Assembly: GCA_022843485.1 (NCBI GenBank)
Contig: JALHNM010000002.1
Location: forward strand, 344,238-408,237
Direction of reading: 5' to 3'
DNA length: 64,000 bases
From: Fimbriimonadaceae bacterium
GTDB taxonomy: Bacteria; Armatimonadota; Fimbriimonadia; Fimbriimonadales; Fimbriimonadaceae
Below the pieces are notes generated by a model. The model had not been told where the DNA came from. It made no database searches and was given only the letters and a program-made list of their open reading frames with translations. This document shows, piece after piece, positions 23,387 through 31,042 of this stretch. The position numbers were made by a program, and so were the translations under genes. How positions within the stretch are numbered: position 1 is the stretch's first letter; every line of letters starts with the position of its first letter.

Positions 23387-24048
23387 CTCGGGGCGGCGAG
23401 GACGTCCCGCAGGGCGCCCGCTTGGTTGATGGGCACGAGGGCCAGCACCATGTCCCCGGCCCTGAAGACGGTGTCGCCGTCCACGGTCGCCCCGTTCCCG
23501 TCCCGCATGTAGTAGACGAAGAACGTCCCGACGGGCAACTGGATGTCGCGGACGGCCCGGCCGACCACGGGCGAGCGGGAGCTCAGGACGCTCTCGACGA
23601 CCTCGACGTGGCCGCGGTGGAGCGCGCCGACCGGCACAAGCTCGTCCCCGCCGATCTGCTGCTCGATGAGGCTATGGATGATGCCGGTGGCGCTGACGGT
23701 CTCGTCGATACCGATCTGGCGGAAGATCTCCTCGTGCCCGGGGTCGTTCACCCGGGCCAGGACCCTCTCGACCTGCCAGATGCTCTTGGCGAGCTGGCAC
23801 ACGACCAGGTTGTCCTCGTCCTCGCCGGTGACGGCCACGACGACGTCGGCCCTGTTGAACCCTGCGGTCTTCTGGGTGTGGAGCTCGCACCCGTCGCCGT
23901 GCATGACGAACTCGTCTCCGAGCAGGTTGGCCAAGCGCTGGTTCTGGGCGGGGTTCTTTTCAAGGATCAGAACCTCGTGGCCGCTGGCGATGAGTCGCTT
24001 CGCGAGGTTAGTCCCGACGTTCCCGCCGCCGACGAGGATGAGGTACAC
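23383..24048 (-). CDS. TrkA-like K+ uptake regulatory subunit (RCK N and C domains)
   Basis: 221 residues with a GTG start. Residues 1-120 form the NAD-binding RCK_N fold (LILVGGGNVGTNLAKRL, acidic LILEKN at the ribose site, GDGCELHTQKTAGFNRADVV). Residues about 140-221 form the TrkA_C domain. It gates a K+ channel or transporter in response to nucleotide. It sits 3 nt after the shorter TrkA_N gene, and the two likely form one hetero- or sequential complex. No TrkH/KtrB channel gene is nearby. Confidence 0.88.
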   Translation of the reverse strand: MYLILVGGGNVGTNLAKRLIASGHEVLILEKNPAQNQRLANLLGDEFVMHGDGCELHTQKTAGFNRADVVVAVTGEDEDNLVVCQLAKSIWQVERVLARVNDPGHEEIFRQIGIDETVSATGIIHSLIEQQIGGDELVPVGALHRGHVEVVESVLSSRSPVVGRAVRDIQLPVGTFFVYYMRDGNGATVDGDTVFRAGDMVLALVPINQAGALRDVLAAPS

Positions 24049-24051
24049 GGC

Positions 24052-24513
24052 TTAGTTCACCTCGAATTGGAACTCGGGGGCGAGGACGTTGTACTGGTCG
24101 ATCGGCTTGTAGGGCTCGCCCATGAGCCAGTCGATGCACATGCCCGCGATGAGGGCGCTGGCGTTGATACAGGTGAGCCCGAGTCGGCGGTAGGCCTCCG
24201 CCCGCATCGGGTCCGCGACTTTGACGACGATCCGGTCGACGCCGTACTTACGTTGGACGATCTGTGCGGCCATGAGGTTGGTGTTGTCGCCCCGGGTGAC
24301 GGCCATGAAGGCATCGGCGGACTGGACACCGGCCTTCTGGAGGATGTCGTCGTCGAGCCCGTTCCCGATCACGATGCGGCAGGGGTAGCTCTTCCCGAGC
24401 CGGCGGAGCGCCTCCGGACTCTTTTCGATCAGGGTCACTTGGTGACCTTGTGCGGAGAGTTGAAGGGCGATCGTCGCCCCGCTCCGTCCGCACCCCAGGA
24501 TGACGACGTTCAT
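24052..24513 (-). CDS. TrkA_N-domain protein (no C domain)
   Basis: 153 residues covering only the RCK_N fold: VVILGCGRSGATIALQL, IEKSPEALRRL, GNGLDDDILQKAGVQSADAF, TRGDNTNLMAAQIVQRKYGV. The tail (EPYKPIDQYNVLAPEFQFEV) is short, without TrkA_C. It is paired with the two-domain TrkA downstream. Such pairs are known for CglK/Ktr-type regulators. Confidence 0.85.
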   Translation of the reverse strand: MNVVILGCGRSGATIALQLSAQGHQVTLIEKSPEALRRLGKSYPCRIVIGNGLDDDILQKAGVQSADAFMAVTRGDNTNLMAAQIVQRKYGVDRIVVKVADPMRAEAYRRLGLTCINASALIAGMCIDWLMGEPYKPIDQYNVLAPEFQFEVN

Positions 24514-24570
24514 AGCGGGCCGGGCGGGATCATACCAGCGGCCCCGACCCTCGGCTTGGGCGGGTGGGGC

Positions 24571-26136
24571 TCACCGCAGAAGGTAAGTGTTGCCTTCGTT
24601 GCGCACCAGCCGGGTCAGATGGTCGCCCAGGTTTCGGTCTACCGCGACGCTGACGGGCGTCGCGACGACCGCCCCGACGAGCCCGACGATCCCGAGCCCC
24701 GCCCCGAAGACTCGGATGGCGGGCGCCAAGACCTTCTCCGCCGGGTAGCGGTTGAAGTAGGCGAAGTGCCAGGCGACGCAGGCGGCGACGAGGAAGGCGA
24801 CGAGCGCCACCTGGAGGCCGAGGGTGTTCCCGGGCTGGATCGGCACGAGCGGGGCGACCCACGGGCCCAGCGCGAACGAGGCCGTGGACGAGGCGAGCAG
24901 GAACAGGGTCGCCCCGGCGGCCGCGAGCAGCACCATCGCCCAGACCGCGACGACGTGGGCCTTCGGGAGGGGCGGCAGAGGGCCTTCCTTAACCCAGCTG
25001 TCTCGGACTCGGAGTAACGCCAGGACGACGGCCAAGAACACGGCGGGGGTCTGGAGGTGGGCCCATACGAACGCGGCCGCCGCCAGACCGATGCCCAAGA
25101 GCGGAGCGGCCGGAGATTGCAAGTGCCGGAGGAGGAACGGGGCCCGCTCGAGGCCCAAGGCCATGGCCCAGAGCAGGCCCCCCGCCGCCCCGACCAACAG
25201 GAGCGCGGCGGGCAGGCCCGCCGAAACGATCGACGCGAGCCCTGTCCGTCGGGCCTGGTCGGCGGCGGTCGCGAGAGGCACCAGGGCGAGCCAGGCGTCG
25301 TTCGTCACGAACGCTCGGGAGGCCGCGAGGGCGGCGTCGTTGCCCACGGTCGCCCGAACCTGCTCGATGAATCGTCCCCGGGCGAGGGCGCCCGCCCGCA
25401 GGTTGTTCCCTTCGCCGCCCGGCCGCACCCGCCCGATCGCGGCCGCTTCGATCATGTCGATCCCCTCGCTCGAGTTCCCTGCGCTCCGGCCCCCGTCCCG
25501 TAGGAGGACCCCGTTCCTGAGCGCCTCGTACCGGGCACGGATCGGATCGGCGGGGCTCGAGGTCATGAGCTTCACCGCCTGCTGGGAGACCCGTTCGGCG
25601 GCGTAGGTGGTTTTGCGGCTATAGGCGAGGGCCCGGTGCCAGGCGAAGGGTGCCCCCGCCTCCTGGGCGAGACCTTCGACGACCTTGGCCAAGCGCTCGC
25701 CCTGGCGGTCGTTCCAGCTCACCGCCAGGGCGCCGCGGCTCCAGGCCCGCTCGACCGCCTCACTCCCGCCGGGCTGCCCCTGGAGACCTTCGTCCACCCA
25801 CACCGCCTCCATCTGGTGCCAAAAAGCGTTGTCGGGCTCCTCTCCTGCCCCGATCTGGGCGATCTCGGCGAGCGAGAGGGCGTCGTCGGTGCTGACCCCG
25901 CCTTGGGCCCGGTCGATCTCGGCGCCGACCTGGAGCCAGAAGGCGGCCTCGTCGAGGGAGGCAGGGACGGGAAGCCCTTTCACGTTCTCCGGGAGGCTGC
26001 GCGTCTGGCCAAGGTACACGGACGGCTGAAAGCCCGCGAAGCCCCGCAACAGGTACGGGCGTGACGACGGGTGGGCGAGGAGGACGGCGAGGGCCCCGAT
26101 CAACGCCCCGAGGAAGGCCCTCGCCGCGAGGCTCAT
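24571..26136 (-). CDS. Large membrane protein of a sigma-factor operon
   Basis: 521 residues. An N-terminal anchor (FLGALIGALAVLLAHPS) is followed by a helical soluble region of about 280 residues (FWLQVGAEIDRAQGG, SLAEIAQIGAGEEPDNAFWH; TPR-like spacing) and six or more membrane segments in the C-terminal 240 residues (IVSAGLPAALLLVGAAGGLL, HVVAVWAMVLLAAAGATLFL). Not a family I recognise. It overlaps the anti-sigma-like gene by 4 nt (ATGA), so the three are co-translated and the membrane protein may sense or respond to envelope state. Confidence 0.6.
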   Translation of the reverse strand: MSLAARAFLGALIGALAVLLAHPSSRPYLLRGFAGFQPSVYLGQTRSLPENVKGLPVPASLDEAAFWLQVGAEIDRAQGGVSTDDALSLAEIAQIGAGEEPDNAFWHQMEAVWVDEGLQGQPGGSEAVERAWSRGALAVSWNDRQGERLAKVVEGLAQEAGAPFAWHRALAYSRKTTYAAERVSQQAVKLMTSSPADPIRARYEALRNGVLLRDGGRSAGNSSEGIDMIEAAAIGRVRPGGEGNNLRAGALARGRFIEQVRATVGNDAALAASRAFVTNDAWLALVPLATAADQARRTGLASIVSAGLPAALLLVGAAGGLLWAMALGLERAPFLLRHLQSPAAPLLGIGLAAAAFVWAHLQTPAVFLAVVLALLRVRDSWVKEGPLPPLPKAHVVAVWAMVLLAAAGATLFLLASSTASFALGPWVAPLVPIQPGNTLGLQVALVAFLVAACVAWHFAYFNRYPAEKVLAPAIRVFGAGLGIVGLVGAVVATPVSVAVDRNLGDHLTRLVRNEGNTYLLR

Positions 26137-26465
26137 CGATCGGTCGGGATCGAGGAGTCCGTGAAGTCCCGGATCACCGGGATGTCGAGCCTGGCCTCTT
26201 CGCCACGAAGCTGGGTCGGCTGGATCGTGGGGGCGGAGAGGAGGATCTGGAGGAGGGCGAGGACCGCGAGGCCCCCGACGGCGGCGCTCAGGATCATCGG
26301 CGACCAGTACCGGATCGTCCGGCTCTTGGCGTCGAGCCGAACCTTTCGGAGGGTGTCGGCGACGAACCGCTCGTCGGTGTGGTCGTCGAAGGCGCACTCT
26401 CGCAGCACCTGCCCGACGAACGGGTCGTCGGGGGTCTGCTCGCGGCGGAAGAGGGACTTGAACAT
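26133..26465 (-). CDS. Anti-sigma-factor-like single-pass membrane protein
   Basis: 110 residues. A cytoplasmic N-terminus (FKSLFRREQTPDDPFVGQVL, then FVADTLRKVRLDAKSRTIRY) precedes one membrane helix (WSPMILSAAVGGLAVLALLQ) and a short outside tail. The layout matches small anti-sigma factors. No zinc HxxxCxxC motif is present. The ATG at 26463-26465 shares bases with the sigma-factor stop (TGATG), the usual coupling of a sigma with its regulator. Confidence 0.65.
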   Translation of the reverse strand: MFKSLFRREQTPDDPFVGQVLRECAFDDHTDERFVADTLRKVRLDAKSRTIRYWSPMILSAAVGGLAVLALLQILLSAPTIQPTQLRGEEARLDIPVIRDFTDSSIPTDR

Positions 26466-27034
26466 CAGGCCTCCACCGTCGCTTGAATCCACATCTCTCG
26501 GAACCTCTCACGGGCGGTGTGGAGTCGGGACCGGACGGTGCCGACCGGAACCCCCATCACGACCGCGACCTCCTCGTAGCTCAGCTGCTCCATCTCTCGG
26601 AGCACCAGGGTCATCTTGAGGTCGGGCGAGAGTCGGTCGAGCAGGTCGTGGGCGAGGATCTTGGTCTCGACCTCTCGTTCGCCCGAGGCTTGCGGCGAAT
26701 CGACGATCGCCGGTTGCGCCCGGCGGCCACGGAGCTTGTCCATGCACAGCCGCACGGTGATCCGGTAGAGGAAGCTGGCAAAGGCCCGGTCGTCGCGGAG
26801 CCGACCGAGCTGGCGGAAGCCCTTGATGAACGCTTCCTGGGCGACGTCCTCGGCTTCGTGCCGGTCGCGAAGTACGTTCGCGGCGATCCGGATCAGCCGG
26901 CGCCGGTGCTTGGCGATGACGATCGCCATCGCGTCCTCGTTCCCGGCGCGGCACCGGGCCAAGACCTGGAGGTCTTCGGCGAGCGCTTCTGGGTTCAGGA
27001 AGGCGGATGTCTCGGACATGGTCGTCGCGTACAT
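26465..27034 (-). CDS. ECF-type RNA polymerase sigma factor
   Basis: About 189 residues. Region 2: RHEAEDVAQEAFIKGFRQLG and AFASFLYRITVRLCMDKLRG (core binding, -10 recognition). Region 4: LREMEQLSYEEVAVVMGVPV and GTVRSRLHTARERFREMW (-35 recognition helix-turn-helix). The start is uncertain: ATG 27034, ATG 27019 or TTG 27046 are all possible, none with a strong ribosome site. First gene of a string that runs through the anti-sigma-like, membrane, TrkA and ABC-2 genes. Confidence 0.9.
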   Translation of the reverse strand: MYATTMSETSAFLNPEALAEDLQVLARCRAGNEDAMAIVIAKHRRRLIRIAANVLRDRHEAEDVAQEAFIKGFRQLGRLRDDRAFASFLYRITVRLCMDKLRGRRAQPAIVDSPQASGEREVETKILAHDLLDRLSPDLKMTLVLREMEQLSYEEVAVVMGVPVGTVRSRLHTARERFREMWIQATVEA

Positions 27035-27131
27035 AGTATGACGCAAAGACGGCCAAGGAGTTCCTGTTCGTTCGACCCGTTCTACAAGCCCGCCGGTGTG
27101 CCGGGGCCAGGGGTACAGTCGTCAGACCCGC

Positions 27132-28667
27132 ATGCTCCCTGGCCCCGTCCCCGTGCCGGACGCCGTCCTGGCCTTGCTCCGGCCGTCCGAGTCGGTCGTC
27201 CGGCAGGATCGCCAGACCGCTCAAGTCCCCGGCGGGCTCACCGTGACGTTCGAGGAGAGCGAGACCGACCAGGAGACCGGGCGGGTCGTGTTCCGTGGAC
27301 GGGTCGAGGCGGTCTACGACCAGACCCGAGTCCAGTGCGACGAGCTTACAGTCGATTCGTTCGACCGACGCGGAGAGGCAAAGGGCGGGGTGCGGGTCGT
27401 CGATCCCGAGGGCGAAATCTCGGCCCAGTCGCTCACCTTCGATTGGGGCGCCAAAACGGGGGTGGCGTTCGGGGCGGTGCTACAGGCCCCGAACGTCTGG
27501 ATCGCGGCCGAGCGGCTCGATGTGGCCCCCGGGCTCTGGACGGTCACGCGAGGGCGAGGCTCCTTGAGTCGGACCGGCGACACACCGGTGACCTTCGAGG
27601 CCGACAGTGCCGAGATCGTCCCCGGCCAGCGAGCGCTCCTTCGGAACGTGTACTTCAAGGTCTTTGGGACACGGCTGGGCCCGATCCCGCGGATCCCGTT
27701 CAGCCTGGATCGACGGGTCGCCGGCCTCAAGGCTCCCGAGATAGCCAACCGGAAAGGTGTCGGGCTTGGCGTGTCCTGGCGGAGCGGGTTCCGAGTCGGG
27801 AGCGGGGGCGTCACCGACTTCGCCGTCGAGAGCTTCCCGAAGCGCCTGCCGGGGTTGGCCCTCCAGTACGCCTACAGCCCACTCGACCCGGACTCACCCA
27901 CGGCCATCGCCCCCCGTGGCGACCTCGACGAGCGGTTCGCCGACGGGTGGTTCGACAACGTCAGCGTGGCGAGTCCGGCCAGCGAGGAGGCCGACATCGG
28001 GGCGAGGCGGTCCAGCTTCGGGGTCGCTACCGGCTGGAACCGGGGCACCACTGCCCGTCCGGAGGACAGCACCGAAGTCAGTAAGGCGCTCGAACTGAGC
28101 ATGGAGCAGGGCGGGCGCCGAGGAGGCATGGCCTGGCGAGGGGCGGTCCGGCTCCAGAGCCAGCGCGACGGGGCGAACCAGGGGTTCCTCGGTCGGACAG
28201 TCGCTGAGCTGACCGTGTTGCCGAGACCAGTGCCGGTCGGCCGCGGACTCTACCTCCGAGCCCGGGGAGACCTGTTCGGGACGGCGAGCGGGTCGGGGCT
28301 CTATGGCTGGGCCCGGGGTCAGGTCGGCGTGTTCGCCGAGCCGGTCGAGGGGGTGACGCTGGGGGCGGCGTACCAAATGGGGACGGGACGCGGGCGGCCG
28401 GACTTCCGCTTCGACCCGCTCGTCGGCGGGGACGCGGTCCACCTCCGGGTGGACTATGTCCGGGGTCCGTTCACGGCCCGCTACCTCCGCAAGTACGACC
28501 TTGGACGGAACACGTGGTATGACCAGGAGTACGAGCTCGCCGTGGTGGCGGGGGCGTTCCAGCCGTTCCTAGTCTTCCGAGAGTTCCCGAGCGAGACGAG
28601 GATTGGAGTACGGTTCCGGATCGACTCGTTCCGCGACCGGGTGTCGTCGCGGCAGCAGAGGCGCTAG
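27132..28667 (+). CDS. OstA/LptD-like outer-membrane assembly protein
   Basis: 511 residues. The first 130 residues show the OstA beta-taco pattern (GGLTVTFEESETDQETGRVV, FRGRVEAVYDQTRVQCDELT, GEISAQSLTFDWGAKTGVAF). The remainder is beta-barrel-like with alternating aromatic strands (YLRARGDLFGTASGSGLYGW, RVDYVRGPFTARYLRKYDLG). LptD inserts lipopolysaccharide into the outer membrane, so the gene suggests a diderm envelope. It is shorter than Proteobacterial LptD and has no obvious signal peptide with the ATG at 27132, so a start further upstream is possible. Confidence 0.65.
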   Translation: MLPGPVPVPDAVLALLRPSESVVRQDRQTAQVPGGLTVTFEESETDQETGRVVFRGRVEAVYDQTRVQCDELTVDSFDRRGEAKGGVRVVDPEGEISAQSLTFDWGAKTGVAFGAVLQAPNVWIAAERLDVAPGLWTVTRGRGSLSRTGDTPVTFEADSAEIVPGQRALLRNVYFKVFGTRLGPIPRIPFSLDRRVAGLKAPEIANRKGVGLGVSWRSGFRVGSGGVTDFAVESFPKRLPGLALQYAYSPLDPDSPTAIAPRGDLDERFADGWFDNVSVASPASEEADIGARRSSFGVATGWNRGTTARPEDSTEVSKALELSMEQGGRRGGMAWRGAVRLQSQRDGANQGFLGRTVAELTVLPRPVPVGRGLYLRARGDLFGTASGSGLYGWARGQVGVFAEPVEGVTLGAAYQMGTGRGRPDFRFDPLVGGDAVHLRVDYVRGPFTARYLRKYDLGRNTWYDQEYELAVVAGAFQPFLVFREFPSETRIGVRFRIDSFRDRVSSRQQRR

Positions 28668-28670
28668 GTC

Positions 28671-28700
28671 GGCCCCCGTCCCCATGGGCGGACGGGGGCC
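28671..28700. terminator. Rho-independent-like terminator hairpin
   Basis: GGCCCCCGTCC (28671-28681) and GGACGGGGGCC (28690-28700) form an 11-bp perfect stem with an 8-nt loop. It lies between the convergent ends of the LptD-like gene and the small gene at 28717, and there is no T-run. It probably serves both strands. Confidence 0.7.
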
Positions 28701-28716
28701 GTGGACTGGACCCGCG

Positions 28717-28929
28717 TCAGGCGGCGACGCGGGACGACTCGATGCGGCGGCAGGCGACGATCCGGTCGAGTCGCACCTCGCCGATGTCGGTGATCAGGCA
28801 CGGTCCGTAAAGCGGGACGAACCCGACGTCGTACACCTCGGCGAGCTTCTCGTGGCTTTCACCCGAGCGGTCGCGGTAGCTGAGGCAGACGAAGTCTCCG
28901 ACGAACGATTTAGCCTGGGTCAACAACAT
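28717..28929 (-). CDS. Small conserved-looking protein of unknown function
   Basis: 70 residues: MLLTQAKSFVGDFVCLSYRD, then KLAEVYDVGFVPLYGPCLIT and DIGEVRLDRIVACRRI. It looks like a compact SH3-like beta barrel and reads as a well-kept protein (no low complexity, normal codon use). The start at 28929 is the first ATG of that conserved-looking part. It is divergent from the debranching enzyme. I do not recognise a family. Confidence 0.6.
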   Translation of the reverse strand: MLLTQAKSFVGDFVCLSYRDRSGESHEKLAEVYDVGFVPLYGPCLITDIGEVRLDRIVACRRIESSRVAA

Positions 28930-29104
28930 GGGTTCACTCCGCCCCTTGGCCGGGGCGAGGCACGAGGGGCTCGCCCCCGTGTCACTGTCTTTCCGGGTCT
29001 TCGACCCTCCTCCGACCCGTAAGCGTTCCGGAGTCACCGAAAGCCGAGGGACTTGCGGGCCCGGCGGCATCTTCGGCCAGGCCGACCCAGTAGAATCCCG
29101 GTCG

Positions 29105-31003
29105 ATGCACTACCGAGTCGGGGAGGCGCGGTGCCGGGACTACGCGGTGTCGTCGCGGCTGGAGTGGATGCTGCCGAACGGCCGCGGGGGCTTCGCGATG
29201 GGCACCGTCGCCGGGGCGAACTCCCGGCGGTACCACGGCCACCTCGTCGCGGCCGTGCGGCCCCCCACCGAACGGCTCGTGCTGCTCGCTGCGGTCGAAG
29301 CGTACGTCACCATCGACGGTCAGGTCTTCGGGATCAGCTGCAACCAGTACGTCGGGGCGGTCCACCCGGTGGGCTACGGCCTGCTCGAGTCGTTCGGCGT
29401 GGGCGAGTGGGCGGAGTGGGTGTACCGGATGAACGGGCACCGCGTCCGCAAGCGCCTGCTGGTCCACCCGGGCGAAGACGCCTGCACGATCGAGTACGCG
29501 AACCTGGGCGACGAACCGGTCCAGCTCACCCTCCGTCCGTTGGCAAGCCACAAGTTCTACCACGACAACTTTCGAGTGACCGACTTCTACCCCCAGTTCC
29601 TGCTCTTTCCCGATGGGGCGACGGTGTTGGTCCACAACGAGGTCAAGCTCGTCATCCAGCACCCCGACGCCGAACGGACGCCGACGACCGGCTGGTACTA
29701 CCGGTTCGAGCACGCTCGCGAGATCGAGAGGGGGCTCGACCCGATCGATGACCTCTACTGCCCGTGCGAGCTCCGGTACTACCTGCTCCCGGGCGAGACC
29801 GCGACGCTAATCGCCTCTACCGACGAAGCTACGACCGCCGCAGCGTTCCCAGACGACCAGGAGGGCGAGCCGGACACGGTGACGCTCCTTGAGGAGGCCG
29901 CCCGCAAGTTCCTCGTCCAGGCCCCGGACCGCACGACGATCATCGCCGGGTATCCCTGGTTCACCGACTGGGGTCGGGACACCATGATCTCCCTCCCGGG
30001 CGTGTGCCTGCACACCGGACACGTCGAGGAGGCTCGGTCGATCCTTCGCGGCTATGCCGGTGCGATGTTCCAGGGGCTCGTGCCGAACCGGTTCGCCGAC
30101 CGGGGCGGGAAGCCCGAGTACAACACCGTCGACGCGACGCTCTGGTTCGCCAACGCCGTCTATCTGACCCTCGAGGCCGAGTGGGACGAGGGGTTCGCCG
30201 AAGAGGCGGCCGGATGGCTCGGCGAGAGCCTGGAGTGGCACATGAAGGGCACGCTCTACGGCATCGCCATGGATAAGGAGGACGGACTCCTGGAGCAGGG
30301 GGTGCGGGGGGTCCAACTCACGTGGATGGACGCAAAGGTGGGGGACTGGGTCGTCACCCCCCGGCACGGCAAGCCGATCGAGGTGAACGGGCTCTGGGTG
30401 AACGCGCTACGGATCGCAGAGTGGCTCGCGGGCCGACTCGGGCGCGATCCGGGCGAGGTACGAGCGGCCGCCGACCGCGCCGAGGCCAGCGTCCAGGAAA
30501 AGTACTGGAAGGAGTCGCTCGGGCACTATCTCGACACGGTCGACCCGGACGATGCGAGCCTGCGGCCTAACCAACTCGTCGCGATGGGCCTCCCGTTCGC
30601 TCCGCTGAAGGGTCCCCGTGCCAAGCGGGCGCTCGCTAAGGTCAAAGCGCAGCTCCTCACGGACTGCGGTCTGCGGACACTTGGGCCTCAGGAGCCGGGC
30701 TACAAGGGCCGGTTCGAAGGGCCTCTCGCCGACCGCGACGCGGCCTACCACCAAGGGACGGTCTGGCCGTGGCTGTTGGGGCCGTACGTCTCCGCGGTCC
30801 TGCGCGTGGACGGTGACCGGGAGGAAGCGATGCGGGCCCTGGAGGCCGCCCAGTGCTGGCTGGAGGAGTATGGCCTCGGGGGGATCGCGGAGGTCTACGA
30901 CGGCGACAAACCCCATCGCCCGGGCGGCTGCCCGTGGCAGGCCTGGGGAGCGGCCGAGCTCCTCCGAGCCTGGCGCGAGACCGAAGCCTTCCCCACCCCG
31001 TAA
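29105..31003 (+). CDS. Amylo-alpha-1,6-glucosidase / glycogen debranching enzyme
   Basis: 632 residues. The N-terminal beta domain (EWMLPNGRGGFAMGTVAGAN, SRRYHGHLVA) and the catalytic (alpha/alpha)6 barrel (AGYPWFTDWGRDTMISLPG, GLVPNRFADRGGKPEYNTVD, TWMDAKVGDWVVTPRHGKP, YHQGTVWPWLLGPY) match the GDE C-terminal family. These bacterial enzymes hydrolyse alpha-1,6 branches of glycogen. The catalytic acids are expected around GRDT and in the later DAKVGD/AEVYDGD regions. The start at 29105 begins the conserved N-terminus. Confidence 0.88.
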   Translation: MHYRVGEARCRDYAVSSRLEWMLPNGRGGFAMGTVAGANSRRYHGHLVAAVRPPTERLVLLAAVEAYVTIDGQVFGISCNQYVGAVHPVGYGLLESFGVGEWAEWVYRMNGHRVRKRLLVHPGEDACTIEYANLGDEPVQLTLRPLASHKFYHDNFRVTDFYPQFLLFPDGATVLVHNEVKLVIQHPDAERTPTTGWYYRFEHAREIERGLDPIDDLYCPCELRYYLLPGETATLIASTDEATTAAAFPDDQEGEPDTVTLLEEAARKFLVQAPDRTTIIAGYPWFTDWGRDTMISLPGVCLHTGHVEEARSILRGYAGAMFQGLVPNRFADRGGKPEYNTVDATLWFANAVYLTLEAEWDEGFAEEAAGWLGESLEWHMKGTLYGIAMDKEDGLLEQGVRGVQLTWMDAKVGDWVVTPRHGKPIEVNGLWVNALRIAEWLAGRLGRDPGEVRAAADRAEASVQEKYWKESLGHYLDTVDPDDASLRPNQLVAMGLPFAPLKGPRAKRALAKVKAQLLTDCGLRTLGPQEPGYKGRFEGPLADRDAAYHQGTVWPWLLGPYVSAVLRVDGDREEAMRALEAAQCWLEEYGLGGIAEVYDGDKPHRPGGCPWQAWGAAELLRAWRETEAFPTP

Positions 31004-31042
31004 CCGAACCCGACCGGGCCCGTCCGAACTCGAGTCCGAACC

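Noticed and set aside
23422-25017. Long plus-strand frame opposite trkA and the membrane protein
   Set aside because: Composition (Asp/Val/Gly/Arg rich, no motifs) is that of a shadow frame, and both TrkA proteins on the minus strand are intact.
26483-28084. Plus-strand frame through the sigma gene and the LptD-like gene
   Set aside because: Spans two real genes in other frames and has an Arg/Pro/Gly-rich, motif-free translation.
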